Source: Bathynomus jamesi
Taxonomy: Eukaryota; Arthropoda; Malacostraca; Isopoda; Cirolanidae
Direction: 5' to 3'
NCBI GenBank assembly: GCA_023014485.1
Contig: JAJOZX010000995.1
Span: 61,001-125,000 of the forward strand
DNA: 64,000 nt
In this document: positions 1-9,130 of the stretch, one piece after another
Numbering within the stretch: the first letter of the stretch is position 1
Layout of the letters: each line of letters begins with the position of its first letter
Position numbers and translations under genes: made by a program
The notes under the pieces: generated by a model
Databases searched by the model: none
Seen by the model: only the letters and a program-made list of their open reading frames with translations
Told to the model about the DNA's origin: nothing

Positions 1-735
1 TTTTAAATAAAGGTTCCGTGGCTTCAAAAAGTTTGAAAAACTGTGGTATAGATAACACAAGGATAAATAACTTAGTTTATGCCGATGATATGGTGTTAAT
101 AAGTTCCTCTGTTAAAGGTCTGGATCGGCGACTAAAAGTCTGCGAAGTGTATTCGCAGAAACATGATATTCTTTTTAATGTTACATAAACTAAGGTTGTG
201 CAATTTCATCCTAAAAGTTGTAATCAGCCAGCTGATATTAGGTTTAAAATGAGAGGTGAAGTAATTTAGGAAGTACATGAGTTTAAGTATTTGGGTCAAA
301 CTATCACCAGCTCCTTGAGTGATGACTCAGATATAAGAAAACAATCTCGAAGCCTTTGTGCTAAAGCGAATATGACTATAAGGAACTTCCGGTTCTGTAC
401 AAGTGAAGCTAAAGACACTCTCTTTCGTACTTTCTGCAGTAGTATATACGGACAGCAACTCTGGGTGAATTATAAAAAAGGTTCTGGCAGAACTCTAAAT
501 TTGCTGTACAACAGGTCTTTTAGACTCTTACGCAAATTACCCTCAAGATGCTCAGCTTCGCATATGTTTGCTACCCGCAATGTTCCGAGCTTTCCGGAGG
601 TAACAAAACGTGCTCAATACAGTCTAATGCAAAGAATTAAAAAATCAACCAACCCGATTATCCAAGCTATCCATGAGTTCTGCCGTTTATCTTCTAAGCT
701 ATGGACTTCTTGGTACGAAAACGTCTGTCTGTAGC
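1..735 (+). pseudogene. Non-LTR retrotransposon reverse transcriptase, 3' part, degraded
   Basis: Translation shows the catalytic motif YADDMVL near base 80, followed by the thumb and C-terminal region (FKYLGQTITSS around 280-310, then a basic tail ending at 735). A TAA stop falls in frame near base 186 and another near 267, so the sequence is dead. Only the part downstream of the palm motif lies in the window; the 5' end is off the left edge. The spacing and the run beginning DIRKQSRSLCAKAN match the C-terminal region of LINE-type reverse transcriptases. I cannot fix the clade by eye. Confidence 0.8.
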
Positions 736-874
736 TCTACTTAACTTCGACATTACTGTATTATTTCTAATCAACTGTATATATTTCCATCCTTAGTATG
801 TGAACTGTCATTGTATTAATAATATGTGTCATATGGGCTATAGTCTGCCACTAAACCTTTTCATTTTTATTTTC

Positions 875-880
<6 letters not shown>

Positions 881-928
<48 letters not shown>
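881..928. repeat. (TA)n microsatellite
   Basis: About 24 uninterrupted TA dinucleotides between the RT relic and the pogo relic. Confidence 0.95.
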
Positions 929-929
<1 letters not shown>

Positions 930-1007
930 TTTTGTTACTTTTGTTGGCTTCAAACAATGGTTCCAAACAATTTACTGTTAAAAAATAATTTACACACACA
1001 AGAAGAG

Positions 1008-1562
1008 CGATGCATTTCGGTTCTGAATAACAAACAAATGGAAAAATTCGCAAAAAAGGTGATTTACTTCGCATGTGTGCATATTTATCTGTATTTGATT
1101 CTTTAACCCAAGACGCCGATTTCTCGTCATTACAAAAGAGAGTGTTCCATGGCAAACTGCCAAAATTATCCTGTTTCGTTAGTGTTGTAAATTTGCTCGG
1201 CAGCAAGGTCGTTTTACGTTACCAGCCGGACAAAATCTTCGACATACTACTTTTCGGCAGCCTTCTAGTTAGCTGACAACTTTTCACCACTCTCTTTGAG
1301 GTGACAGATATCATGGAGATTCTTAAATTTTTGCTACCATCCAGTAGAGTAATCGCAGTCAACTTTGATTTTCATTTCAGTGATAGTCCTTGGCCTTCTC
1401 CATCAACATCGACCCAGACACATGTACATGTTGGCATGGACGCTGCCGAGACCACTCGTACAAAACGTTGTCCAAATCAGTGCTTTGTGAGAAGCCATGA
1501 TTTTTTTTGGGGTATAATGGGCGTTTCCGTTATCCTTTCCGGATAAGAGAGGTTCTACTTAC

Positions 1563-1566
<4 letters not shown>
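1008..1566 (-). pseudogene. pogo/Tigger-type transposase relic with its 5' terminus
   Basis: Reading the minus strand from the (TA)n at 1567, the first bases (CAGTAAGTAGAACCTCT) resemble pogo/Tigger ends. The strand then encodes broken pieces of a pogo transposase: HLKESGEKLSAN near 1300, IYNTNETG near 1170, and DEKSASWVKES near 1100. IYNADETG is the usual form of the first catalytic motif, so the catalytic Asp is replaced by Asn here. Several stops and at least one frameshift are present. The 3' half of the element was not found; the similarity fades near 1008. Confidence 0.65.
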
Positions 1567-1602
<36 letters not shown>

Positions 1603-1605
<3 letters not shown>

Positions 1606-2974
1606 GGTGGGCGGAAAGTAGCTCCCTAATTTAAATTACATATAAATTATGTATAAATTGTGATTGTATTGTTATATTGTTATGGTGTGTTCTCTAAAGT
1701 GGTACAATTGTAACGGTAATCTTTTTTTCTCTAAAGTGTTCTCTTTGTGTTCTCTAAAGTGGTACAATTGTAACGTTCATTTTTTTTTTTCATTTCAGAT
1801 TGAAGGGTAACATGGCTGAGCGTTTAACACTGCAGGAGCGTGCCCAGTTGGCGGCACGGTACGAAGTTTGGCAATCTGTCGTTCGAGTTCAAAGATGGTG
1901 GCGGGCCATTCACGGACCACGTGCCCAAGTGGACCCGAAAACAATCAAGAACTGCCACTCGAAGCTCATGACCACTGGGTCTGTGGCAGATGTTCGAAGA
2001 TGTGGTCGCCCTTCGACATCCAGGGCCCAGGAGACGGTGCAGGCAGTTCAGGAAATGTTCGCACGGAGTCCACGAAAGTCAACTCGCCAGGCAGCTCGGG
2101 AAAGTGGACTCTCCCGCTACTCAGTGCGAACTGTGCTGAAGAAGGAGCTGAACTGGCGTGCGTGGAAGCCGCATTACTGCCAATCTCTCTCGGACGAGGA
2201 CTGCAACATTCGCATGGAGTTCGGGGAAATCATGCTGGCTTGGCATGAAGACTGGCCCCATCTCTTCCGCAACATCCTCTGGAGCGACGAGGCGGTGTTC
2301 CACGTCGGAGGCTTTGTCAACCGCCACAATTGCCACTACTGGGCAGGAGAGGATCCCATGGTTACCGCTGAAAAACGGCAGAATCGGTTCAGTGTAACGG
2401 TGTGGTGTGGTATGACCTCAGATCAGGTTGTGGGCCCGTTCCTTCTGCGCAACACCATGAATGCTGAGCGGTACCTTGCTATGTTGCGAAACGAGGTCTG
2501 GCCGGTTGTCAGCACATAGGGAACATCGACGATCTGATATTTATGCAAGATGGCGCCCCTCCGCACTTCGCTCTTGTTGTCCGTGAGTGGCTGGATGCCC
2601 ACTTCCCTGGGCGTTGGATGGGTCGTCATGGTCCACATCAATGGCCAGCCAGGAGCCCCGACTTGACACCGTGCGACTTCTTTCTTTGGGGTGGGTAAAG
2701 GAAGAAGTCTACCGCACCAAACCGAGGACATTGGAAGAACTGGAGGACCGAATTCGGGAAGTCATGTCCTCCATCCCGCCGGAGTTCCTGCTAAAGTCAG
2801 TGGACGCCATTCCTGGGCGGCTCCAGAAGCTGGTGGAAAGAGTTGGAGCCCACATTGAATTTTAGAGAAAACCTACAATGTATGCCTACCTTTTCATATT
2901 ATTTCTTCTGAAATAAATGGATAATATACGTATTTTTTTACCAATCCAAAATAGGGAGCTACTTTCCGCCCACC

Positions 2975-2977
<3 letters not shown>
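1603..2977 (+). mobile_element. Tc1/mariner element, DD41D-type spacing
   Basis: A 1375 bp element with ~27 bp terminal inverted repeats: CAGGGTGGGCGGAAAGTAGC at 1603 and its reverse complement ending at 2977. TA lies on both sides, and the element sits inside a (TA)n tract. A 29 bp direct duplication lies between the 5' end and the coding region (1686-1714 and 1747-1775, each with the run GTGGTACAATTGTAACG). The transposase is interrupted (next entry). Flanking DNA on both sides of the TA tract carries facing pogo-like ends. Confidence 0.9.
1812..2865 (+). pseudogene. Tc1/mariner transposase, frameshifted
   Basis: Cut-and-paste DDE transposase. The start is the ATG at 1812. An N-terminal helix-turn-helix region (GRP-type linker CGRPSTSR at about residue 65) precedes the catalytic core. 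The motifs are ILWSDEAVF (first Asp), FMQDGAPPH (second Asp, near 2543) and SPDLTPCDFFLWG (third Asp, near 2673). I count 41 residues between the second and third Asp, the spacing of the DD41D mariner group. The frame ends at a TAG at 2517-2519, resumes one frame over at QDGAPPH, and shifts again near 2690 (GGGTAAAG) before the C-terminus ending at 2865. At least two frameshifts inactivate it. Confidence 0.88.
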
Positions 2978-3009
<32 letters not shown>

Positions 3010-3013
<4 letters not shown>

Positions 3014-3409
3014 GCACAGTAGAACCTCTGGAAGTTTAGCTGACACCGGTGACATTCTGCCGCCTCAGCATCACACCACTATGTTGTAAGCGCTTATATG
3101 AATGCATCTCATTAAACTTATTTCCGCTTGTTTAATTAAATTTTATGAAACTCCTTTGCCACTCCCACAGATAAGGAATAATTATCTCCATGCTATACTA
3201 ACCATTTTCTCTCATCCTGTCCTATCTACAGTATAATATTTAGCTTCCCCCGACCATTATTTTACTCCCTATTAAAAAATTTAAAATGTTTCCCTTACCC
3301 ACAGAATTCGTTTTGAACCCTCATTTCCCCTTAAAACTGATTCCTTTTAAATAACCCTCACTTACCCCCGTCCTCGCCATCCTGTTTCCTGTCTTATAGC
3401 TCTAGTTTG
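3010..3409. other. Second pogo-like terminus, then unassigned AT-rich DNA
   Basis: Just right of the (TA)n at 2978-3010 is CAGTAGAACCTCT at 3014, a close match to the pogo relic end at 1566 but facing the other way. Beyond about 3050 I recognise nothing up to the RT relic that begins near 3410. Confidence 0.4.
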
Positions 3410-4985
3410 GTCTTTGAATCCTGCCAAGAGGAGACGTCTTTTGCATTTTGGAACCGCTGATAAGGAGGCCATTAGGCAGTACTTCTTTGACTTCCCATGG
3501 AAGATTATTGCTTCCGTGGCCGAAGTCCCTTCGAGTGCACTGAGCGCATCACAGAGGTGATTCTCTCGGACATGGAGGCGTACATTCTATATGTTATTCC
3601 TACTAATAATGCTAAAAAAAAACTAGATTTAACTTTGCTTGTTCTCATGCTATCCGCAACGGAGAGTTGGCTTTCAGAAGGTACCGTCGCCATCCAACAC
3701 CTGACTCTCACTGAACTTATATTTCTGCCTGGAATAGTGCAAAATCTGTTCTTCGACTCTCTAAAATTCCATCATCAGACAAAAAGATGAAACCTATCCA
3801 ATTCTAATTCTTCTCACTCTTTCTGGTACCTAGCCAAAACCTCTTCAACGACTTTAATTTTTCTTCTTCTTCTTCTTCTTTCCCTCCTCTTTTTATTCTG
3901 ACAGCTCAGCTGCCGTCTCTCCTCCTGATAGTCCTGAATTCTTCGCTCAAATTTTCGCCTTCAACTCAACCCTTCGTGATTCAGGTGCTGTTCCTCCACC
4001 TCCTCCCCACTCTGACTTAATTATGTCCAAATTAGAATCTCTTTCAAAGATGTTTTTCTGCCCTATTTGCACTCATCTCTAGGAAGACGTACAGTTCTGA
4101 TGGGGTTCCTCCTGCTGGTCTCAAGAACTGCGTTTCTATGCTGACATCCTACCTAGGAAAACTCTTTCGTCTTTGTCTTTCATGTGTTACTCTTCCTTCC
4201 TACTGGAAGCTCGCTCTCATTCAGTTTGTCCCAAAGAAGAGCGACGGCTCTCATCCCTCCAACTATCTTCCAATTGCTTTGATTTCTTGTCTTTCTAAAG
4301 TTTTTAAGCTATCCTTAATCTCTCTTAGACGACTGAGTCGAATTTGTACCGTTTCCAATACACGCATTCATAACTTAACCCTACAAAAATTTCAGTCGTT
4401 AAGAGGTTAATAGGAAGATTCTTAAACACCTCTGTACTCACAATCTTCTTTCAGATCGTTAGTATGGGTTCCGCAAGGCAAGGGATGCTCCATCAGCGAT
4501 GTTCTTGCATATCGCTTTGACTTTTGTTTTTTTCTTTTTGGGATCTCGGTGAAACCTTTGCTATTCCGCTAGACATATCAAAAGCTTTTGATAGAGTTTG
4601 GAACAAATCCTAAATTTCCAAATTGCCCTCCTTCGGTTTCTATCCTTCTATCTGTGTCTTCATCACTGATTTCCATTCTGACCGATCTATAGCTGCGGTT
4701 GTAGATGGCCACTGTTTTTCTCCTAAAGCTATTAATAGTGGTATTTCTCAGGGCTCTGTCCTGTCACCGTTCTCTTCCTTTTATTTATGAATGATCTAAT
4801 AAATTGCACTTCCTGTTCTATCCACTCTTCACTTCTCCACCCATTTCACAAAGCGTTCGTCTCAACAGTCACTCCAGGCGACGGCTATGATGCACCTGAC
4901 CTCTGATCTTTCTGCTATCTCTCATTGGGGCAAAGAAAACATTGTTGCTTTCAGTGCCTCATAAACTCAGTTCCTTCAATTATAT
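3410..4985 (+). pseudogene. Jockey/CR1-like non-LTR retrotransposon ORF2 relic
   Basis: Pieces in several frames give the order of a Jockey-like ORF2. They are a pre-RT segment (ADKEAIRQYFFDFPW near 3460), RT blocks PKKSDGSHPSNYLPIALIS (4231-4290), KILKHLCTHNLLSD (near 4415), YGFRKA (near 4466), LDISKAFDRVWNK (4571-4610, with the first catalytic Asp) and SGISQGSVLSP (near 4737). Stops and frameshifts are numerous. A 92 bp MITE with TTAA ends interrupts it at 4315-4410. No 3' tail was found. Confidence 0.75.
4315..4410. mobile_element. Small MITE with TTAA target duplication (piggyBac-like)
   Basis: TTAA at 4315-4318 and at 4407-4410 bracket ends that are imperfect inverted repeats: TCTCTCTTAGACGACTGAG on the left against CCTCTTAACGACTGAAATTT read inward from the right. 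The insert breaks the RT relic between its KVFK block and its KILKHL block, which supports a real insertion. The TTAA duplication is the piggyBac signature; no coding capacity. The match has a small indel, so confidence is moderate. Confidence 0.55.
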
Positions 4986-5367
4986 TCTCTGCTGCAAAAC
5001 TGAATTTGTAATAATCAGTGGACAAATTTTTATTCAGTTTTATAATATCTCTCTCTTTCATTTTTAATACTAACCATAATTTAAGATTTAAATTATACTG
5101 TAAGTTTAAATATAAGAAAGTTTATAACTTCACTTTAACTAAATTTCAATTAAAAATTGACAAAACCTTAACTTTTAATTCTTTACAAATTGGTTCATTT
5201 TTAATTCTGAAATCTGATTATGTAAATAAACCAAAAAGTGAATTTAAATGTCTTCGTCAACTATTAATTTTAATTCTTTAAAACTATTTACATATTGTCT
5301 CAAAGGTATCAAACATTTTACTCGTAAGTAACGCACAAATAGTGACGTAATATGTAATACTTCGAGA
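4986..5367. other. AT-rich interval, nothing recognised
   Basis: AT-rich sequence with open frames that look like compositional chance; no motif, RNA or repeat seen. Confidence 0.5.
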
Positions 5368-5494
5368 TAAACATAGAAGAGTGATAAACGAAGATCATTT
5401 ATAACCGAGAGAGTGATCAACAAAGGTTATTTATTCATAACTCAGTGACCAATAAAGGTTATTTATAACGCCAGAGTGACGAACCGAGGTTATC
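5368..5494. repeat. Degenerate ~33 bp minisatellite, about four units
   Basis: Four diverged units share GAGTGA, AACAAAGGTTATTTAT and AACC-type blocks at a spacing of about 30-36 bp. They run directly into the mariner-type element at 5497. Confidence 0.65.
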
Positions 5495-5496
5495 TA

Positions 5497-6245
5497 CAGG
5501 GTGTTTGAAAAGTCCCGTCACCCCCTACAAAATGTACATATTGTAATACCAATTTTATTTTTGTTGATTAATTGTATTTATATGTGGTAGGTGTAATTTA
5601 AGAAACAAATCACTAGCAACAATTACTTCAAATACAGTAAATACAGTTACTAATTACAGTTACTAATCAAGAATATCTGTTCACAGGCTTCATATCGTTT
5701 CTGCATGTCTGTATCGCTTAATTCATTAACAAATGACGGGCGGTATGGTTTCATGCCGAGATCTTTTTTCATGTGATCTCTCATTGTGGACATGGGAATT
5801 GCAAGTTCTTGCAATCGTTTCCGAAGTGATTTTTTCGGTGAACGAGCCACCGATGCAATCACACGTTAACATTGTTCCGCTCGCGTTGTTGGTCTTCCCG
5901 ACCGTGGTCTGTCCTTGATGGAGCCAGTTTCAAACAGCTTTTACTCCCAACGTAATACCGTCTTGTTTGGTGGTGCAGCCTTACTGAATCTTGTGTTGAA
6001 ATCATTCTGGATATCATGCATCGTTTTGTCAGTATGTGACCTTTCATGAGCCCATGTGCTCATCACTATCCTTTCCTCCAGAGTGTAAGTGGACTGGTCT
6101 GCCATTGTTCACACAACACCAATACCTGGAAAAGAAAAAAAAATGTCAATGAATCACATGTAAATTCAATTAATAACACAAAAATAAAATTGGTATTACA
6201 ATATGTACATTTTGTAGGGGGTGGCGGAACTTTTTGAACACCCTA
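5497..6245 (-). mobile_element. Internally deleted Tc1/mariner-type element with ~65 bp inverted ends
   Basis: The left end starts CAGGGTGTTTGAAAAGTCCC at 5497. The right end, read inward, starts TAGGGTGTTCAAAAAGTTCC at 6245. Both continue into the same CCCTACAAAATGTACATATT block and then TTGGTATTACAA. TA flanks each side. At 749 bp it keeps only the N-terminal third of a transposase gene, so it is a deletion derivative that would need a helper. Confidence 0.85.
5650..6105 (-). pseudogene. Mariner-type transposase, N-terminal DNA-binding part only
   Basis: From the ATG at 6105 the frame reads MADQSTYTLEERIVMSTWAH, then a helix-turn-helix with the linker KDRPRSGRPTTR, and stays in one frame to 5650. 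Two in-frame stops occur (after TVLRWE near 5945 and after RAEQC near 5868). The GRP linker between two helix-turn-helix units is typical of the Tc1/mariner paired-like binding domain. The catalytic DDD/E core is absent, removed by the internal deletion. Family unassigned. Confidence 0.75.
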
Positions 6246-6426
6246 TATAAGCGTTGGATTTCATGCCGTCATCAACTAAGGTTCATTTCATGCGAGGAAA
6301 AACCTGCACGACATATACTGTATAATACAATATATAAAGCAAGGAAGTCGCTTCGCCACCCTTCTTCTTCCCTACCCCACTCACGTAGGGCGAGTCATAC
6401 TATGCATTTTTTTTAAATCAATGGAG

Positions 6427-8236
6427 AGGGGTGTTCAAATGACATATTTTGGTGTATAGAACACAATTCTGAAGAAAATATTTAATTCTGATAACCCTAA
6501 CCTACATCATTTTGCAGTTGATTATTATTAAATTGTTGATTATTTTACTATTGTAGTTACCCCAGAATGTCTTCTCACGTTTTCTATCATGGCTGCTCAC
6601 GTTATCTCTCATAGAGCATTGTTCTAACTAATTCATATAAACACATATAATGTAATTCATATAATAATAATAATATTTAAATACTCAAATAAAAAGGTGT
6701 GCCATTCCACTTAATTGTAATTATCATACAGTTTGGTATATGAAATATTTTGACGGTTTTCTGGCGCGCATAAGGCCATTTTCTGAGCCACCTTCTCAGA
6801 GGCTAGAATGTAACGTTTCAGAACATTCTAAAACGTTTTGTGAAATATTTGAAGTGACTCATGATTTATGAAGCTATTTTACCACCTCGGCTTGCAGTGA
6901 GGGGATAGATTTAGAGATTATCTACTGATATTTTTTTTGTTACTGTTCACATGTGAGTATTATTCTGTTATATTTTAGAAAAAGCTATTTCTACGCATAT
7001 TATAGTGATACATTGAGCAAAATTTAATTAACAACTTGATTTGAGCTAAAATTAGGTGGTTCATTTTGATATCATTTTGACTTTGATATCAATCCAAACT
7101 TCACCCGAATCTCTGTTGGCCCTCCACTGATCAAGCTTCCTGACAAGGTTATTCAAGATCTCTCAACTGATCAATACTATGGCTATAAAATTGTCTGTGC
7201 AGTCAGGGATGGAGTACTTCCTGCAGGGCTGGCTCTGTTAGAGATAGGACCAGTAAACCACAGCCGCTGGCTCACCACAGCGAACAGACTTCTCAGGCTC
7301 TGGGTGTCAAAGCACGGACTTAAAGGAAAGAACCTGAAGATTCTGCAATTCATTGTGGAATTCATCATTGGAGTGTATTACCCATGTTGGTTCAACGTGA
7401 AGGTCAAGCACTCCTGGATCGAAGGGCCTAGGCACATCCTCTTTCAGCTGGACTGCCTCAAGTCCCAGAGAAAGGAGGTGCTGGATATTGTGATGCCAAC
7501 TGTGAGAAGATCTGCTTGGTATGCCACAGTGAAGTCATCCTCCAAACACTACTCTGCTCTGAGGATCAGAAGGAGAGGATTGAAGGGGTGGAGAGAATCC
7601 TGGCCATCAGGGGAGAGGGGGACCCGGACACTCAGCTGGGGGACTCCTCTGTTAGGAGCAGAAGGACACCTGACATCAATTGTGATGCTTCCAGCATCGG
7701 TGACTTGATCAGCTGGTCAGAAGGTGTGTCAGAGCCACCTCTCACCTGCTCTCTAAGCACCTCAGAGGTGAAAAACTTCATCAACACCCCCATGGAGGTG
7801 CGCAACTGGCCTTGCCACACACAAAGCATTGAGAGGGTTGTTAAAATGGTGACTGAGGCTTCTGCTAAGTACTTCTCACAGGAAAAGAGGGATGGAGGGA
7901 TCAGGGCTCAGGATACCAGCAGGAAGCTGATGTCCAAGTCTGAGTCAAAGCAGGATTTGTGCAACCTGGCAAAGTTCAAGATGTCAGGAGAATGATCTTT
8001 GTAATTATATCCAGTGATATACATGCAGTTCACCTATTAATAAATATATGTAAAGTTGATTTGGCCTTGTCAATATAAATGATTTAGCTTATATCTTTTA
8101 ATATATTATAAAGGGGTTCAAAAGGGTAAAATTGGCAATTTAGAAATACAAAATGATGTAGGTTAGAGTTATCCTATCCAAAAAGGAAGCTCATATTTGA
8201 ATTCCCCATGTAAAAACACATAATTTAGACACCCCT
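6427..8236 (+). mobile_element. Candidate DNA transposon with ~90 bp imperfect inverted ends and an unassigned ORF
   Basis: The outer ends match as inverted repeats (AGGGGTGTTCAAAT at 6427; ACACCCCT ending at 8236, with GGGGTGTCTAAATT read inward). So do the inner ends: TAACCCTAACCTACATCATTTTG at 6492-6514 and its near-perfect reverse complement at 8150-8173. The middle of each arm is diverged. Flanks share only a short ATGG, so no clean target duplication was seen. The arms enclose the coding region at 7082-7995, which suggests the protein belongs to the element. Confidence 0.55.
7082..7995 (+). pseudogene. Unassigned protein family, frameshifted (possible transposase)
   Basis: The first frame runs from about 7082 (DFDINPNFTRISVGPPLIKL) through GPVNHSRWLTTANRLLRLW (7250-7306) and a segment with HSWIEGPRHILFQLDCL, to a shift near 7510. 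A second frame carries on as CHSEVILQTLLCSEDQKERI and ends SKSESKQDLCNLAKF at 7995, with PCHTQSIERVVKMVTEASAK near 7810-7870. The HSRWLT and PCHTQSIER blocks recall a family of uncharacterised proteins in invertebrate genomes that I cannot name. There is no clear ATG at the left, and the frameshift shows this copy is broken. The Glu in SIER could be part of an RNase H-like site, but that is speculation. Confidence 0.5.
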
Positions 8237-9007
8237 GATGGTAGGATTTCCTTCAGATTCATGTTGTCACCTGAGTACGACCCGCCCTACTACCCCGGGA
8301 CGCTGACCGAGCAATACAAAATTTCCTTCCCGGTGGTTGACGAAGATATAGCCTAACCCCTTGCTCGGTCTCTCCCCTCGGGTGCGGAAGTGTACGACGA
8401 TAAAAATTTTGCTATCCCACTCCACGCGGGATCCTGATACAGATCGGCAGTCGCCTTCAAAATCCGCATGACTGAGTCATGCTCCGAGTGTAGTCAACTT
8501 ACGCCCAGTCCAATACTGTACCTCGTAACGTACTTAGTTATATGGGTGGGGGAACGTACAGGAAAATAGATGAGCGTCGGGCGGCCGAACGAGCAAGCCC
8601 TGATCTAACTTTATTAGTAGTATCTTCCAAACAGTTAATCTTTGCTAACAAATTACTTACTGATTGGTTCAAAGTTCATTACAGGTACTAAGTCTTCTAA
8701 AACCAATAATTGATGAACAGGTCAACAACCTTCAGGGAAAGTTTTTAATTGGAAAATGTTTTGTCTCGAGTAAAACAATTCACAATCATGAGTAGTTTTC
8801 CTTACATACTGTTTGAAAAGTTTTCATAAAGTCCGACTGCATTTAATGAGCAAGACTAATGGGCAGATGACAAGACATAATTTGATCGATGTTACAGAAT
8901 AATTATCTGATAATGTTTAAACAGAAATTATACCTGCTTTTAATTTTAGTTTCTATGGCGGTATAAGAGAGCACCATACAACTGAAACTTGTTTCAATTA
9001 TATGTAC
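8237..9007. other. Unassigned interval
   Basis: Mixed-composition DNA between the inverted-end element and the CR1 cluster. The GC-richer part (8280-8600) has no long open frame, tRNA or repeat that I can see. Confidence 0.5.
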
Positions 9008-9029
9008 AGAGAGAGAGAGAGAGAGAGAG
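9008..9029. repeat. (GA)n tract, left end of the CR1 cluster
   Basis: About eleven GA dinucleotides, read as (TC)n on the minus strand directly after the 3' end of CR1 copy A. Confidence 0.95.
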
Positions 9030-9130
9030 TTACAAGGAGTTACAAGGAAAAGAAGTACCTCAAAAGGCCTTGCGGCCCATACCGAGGAGGTACCAATGGC
9101 AACGGGTGCCAGGGAAAATTCTGTACACAC

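Noticed and set aside
838..1206. 122-residue minus-strand protein
   Set aside because: The frame runs through a (TA)n tract (poly Tyr-Ile) and its useful part is one frame of the pogo relic.
5018..5281. 87-residue frame
   Set aside because: Low-complexity Phe/Leu/Lys/Asn composition in AT-rich DNA, no motif.
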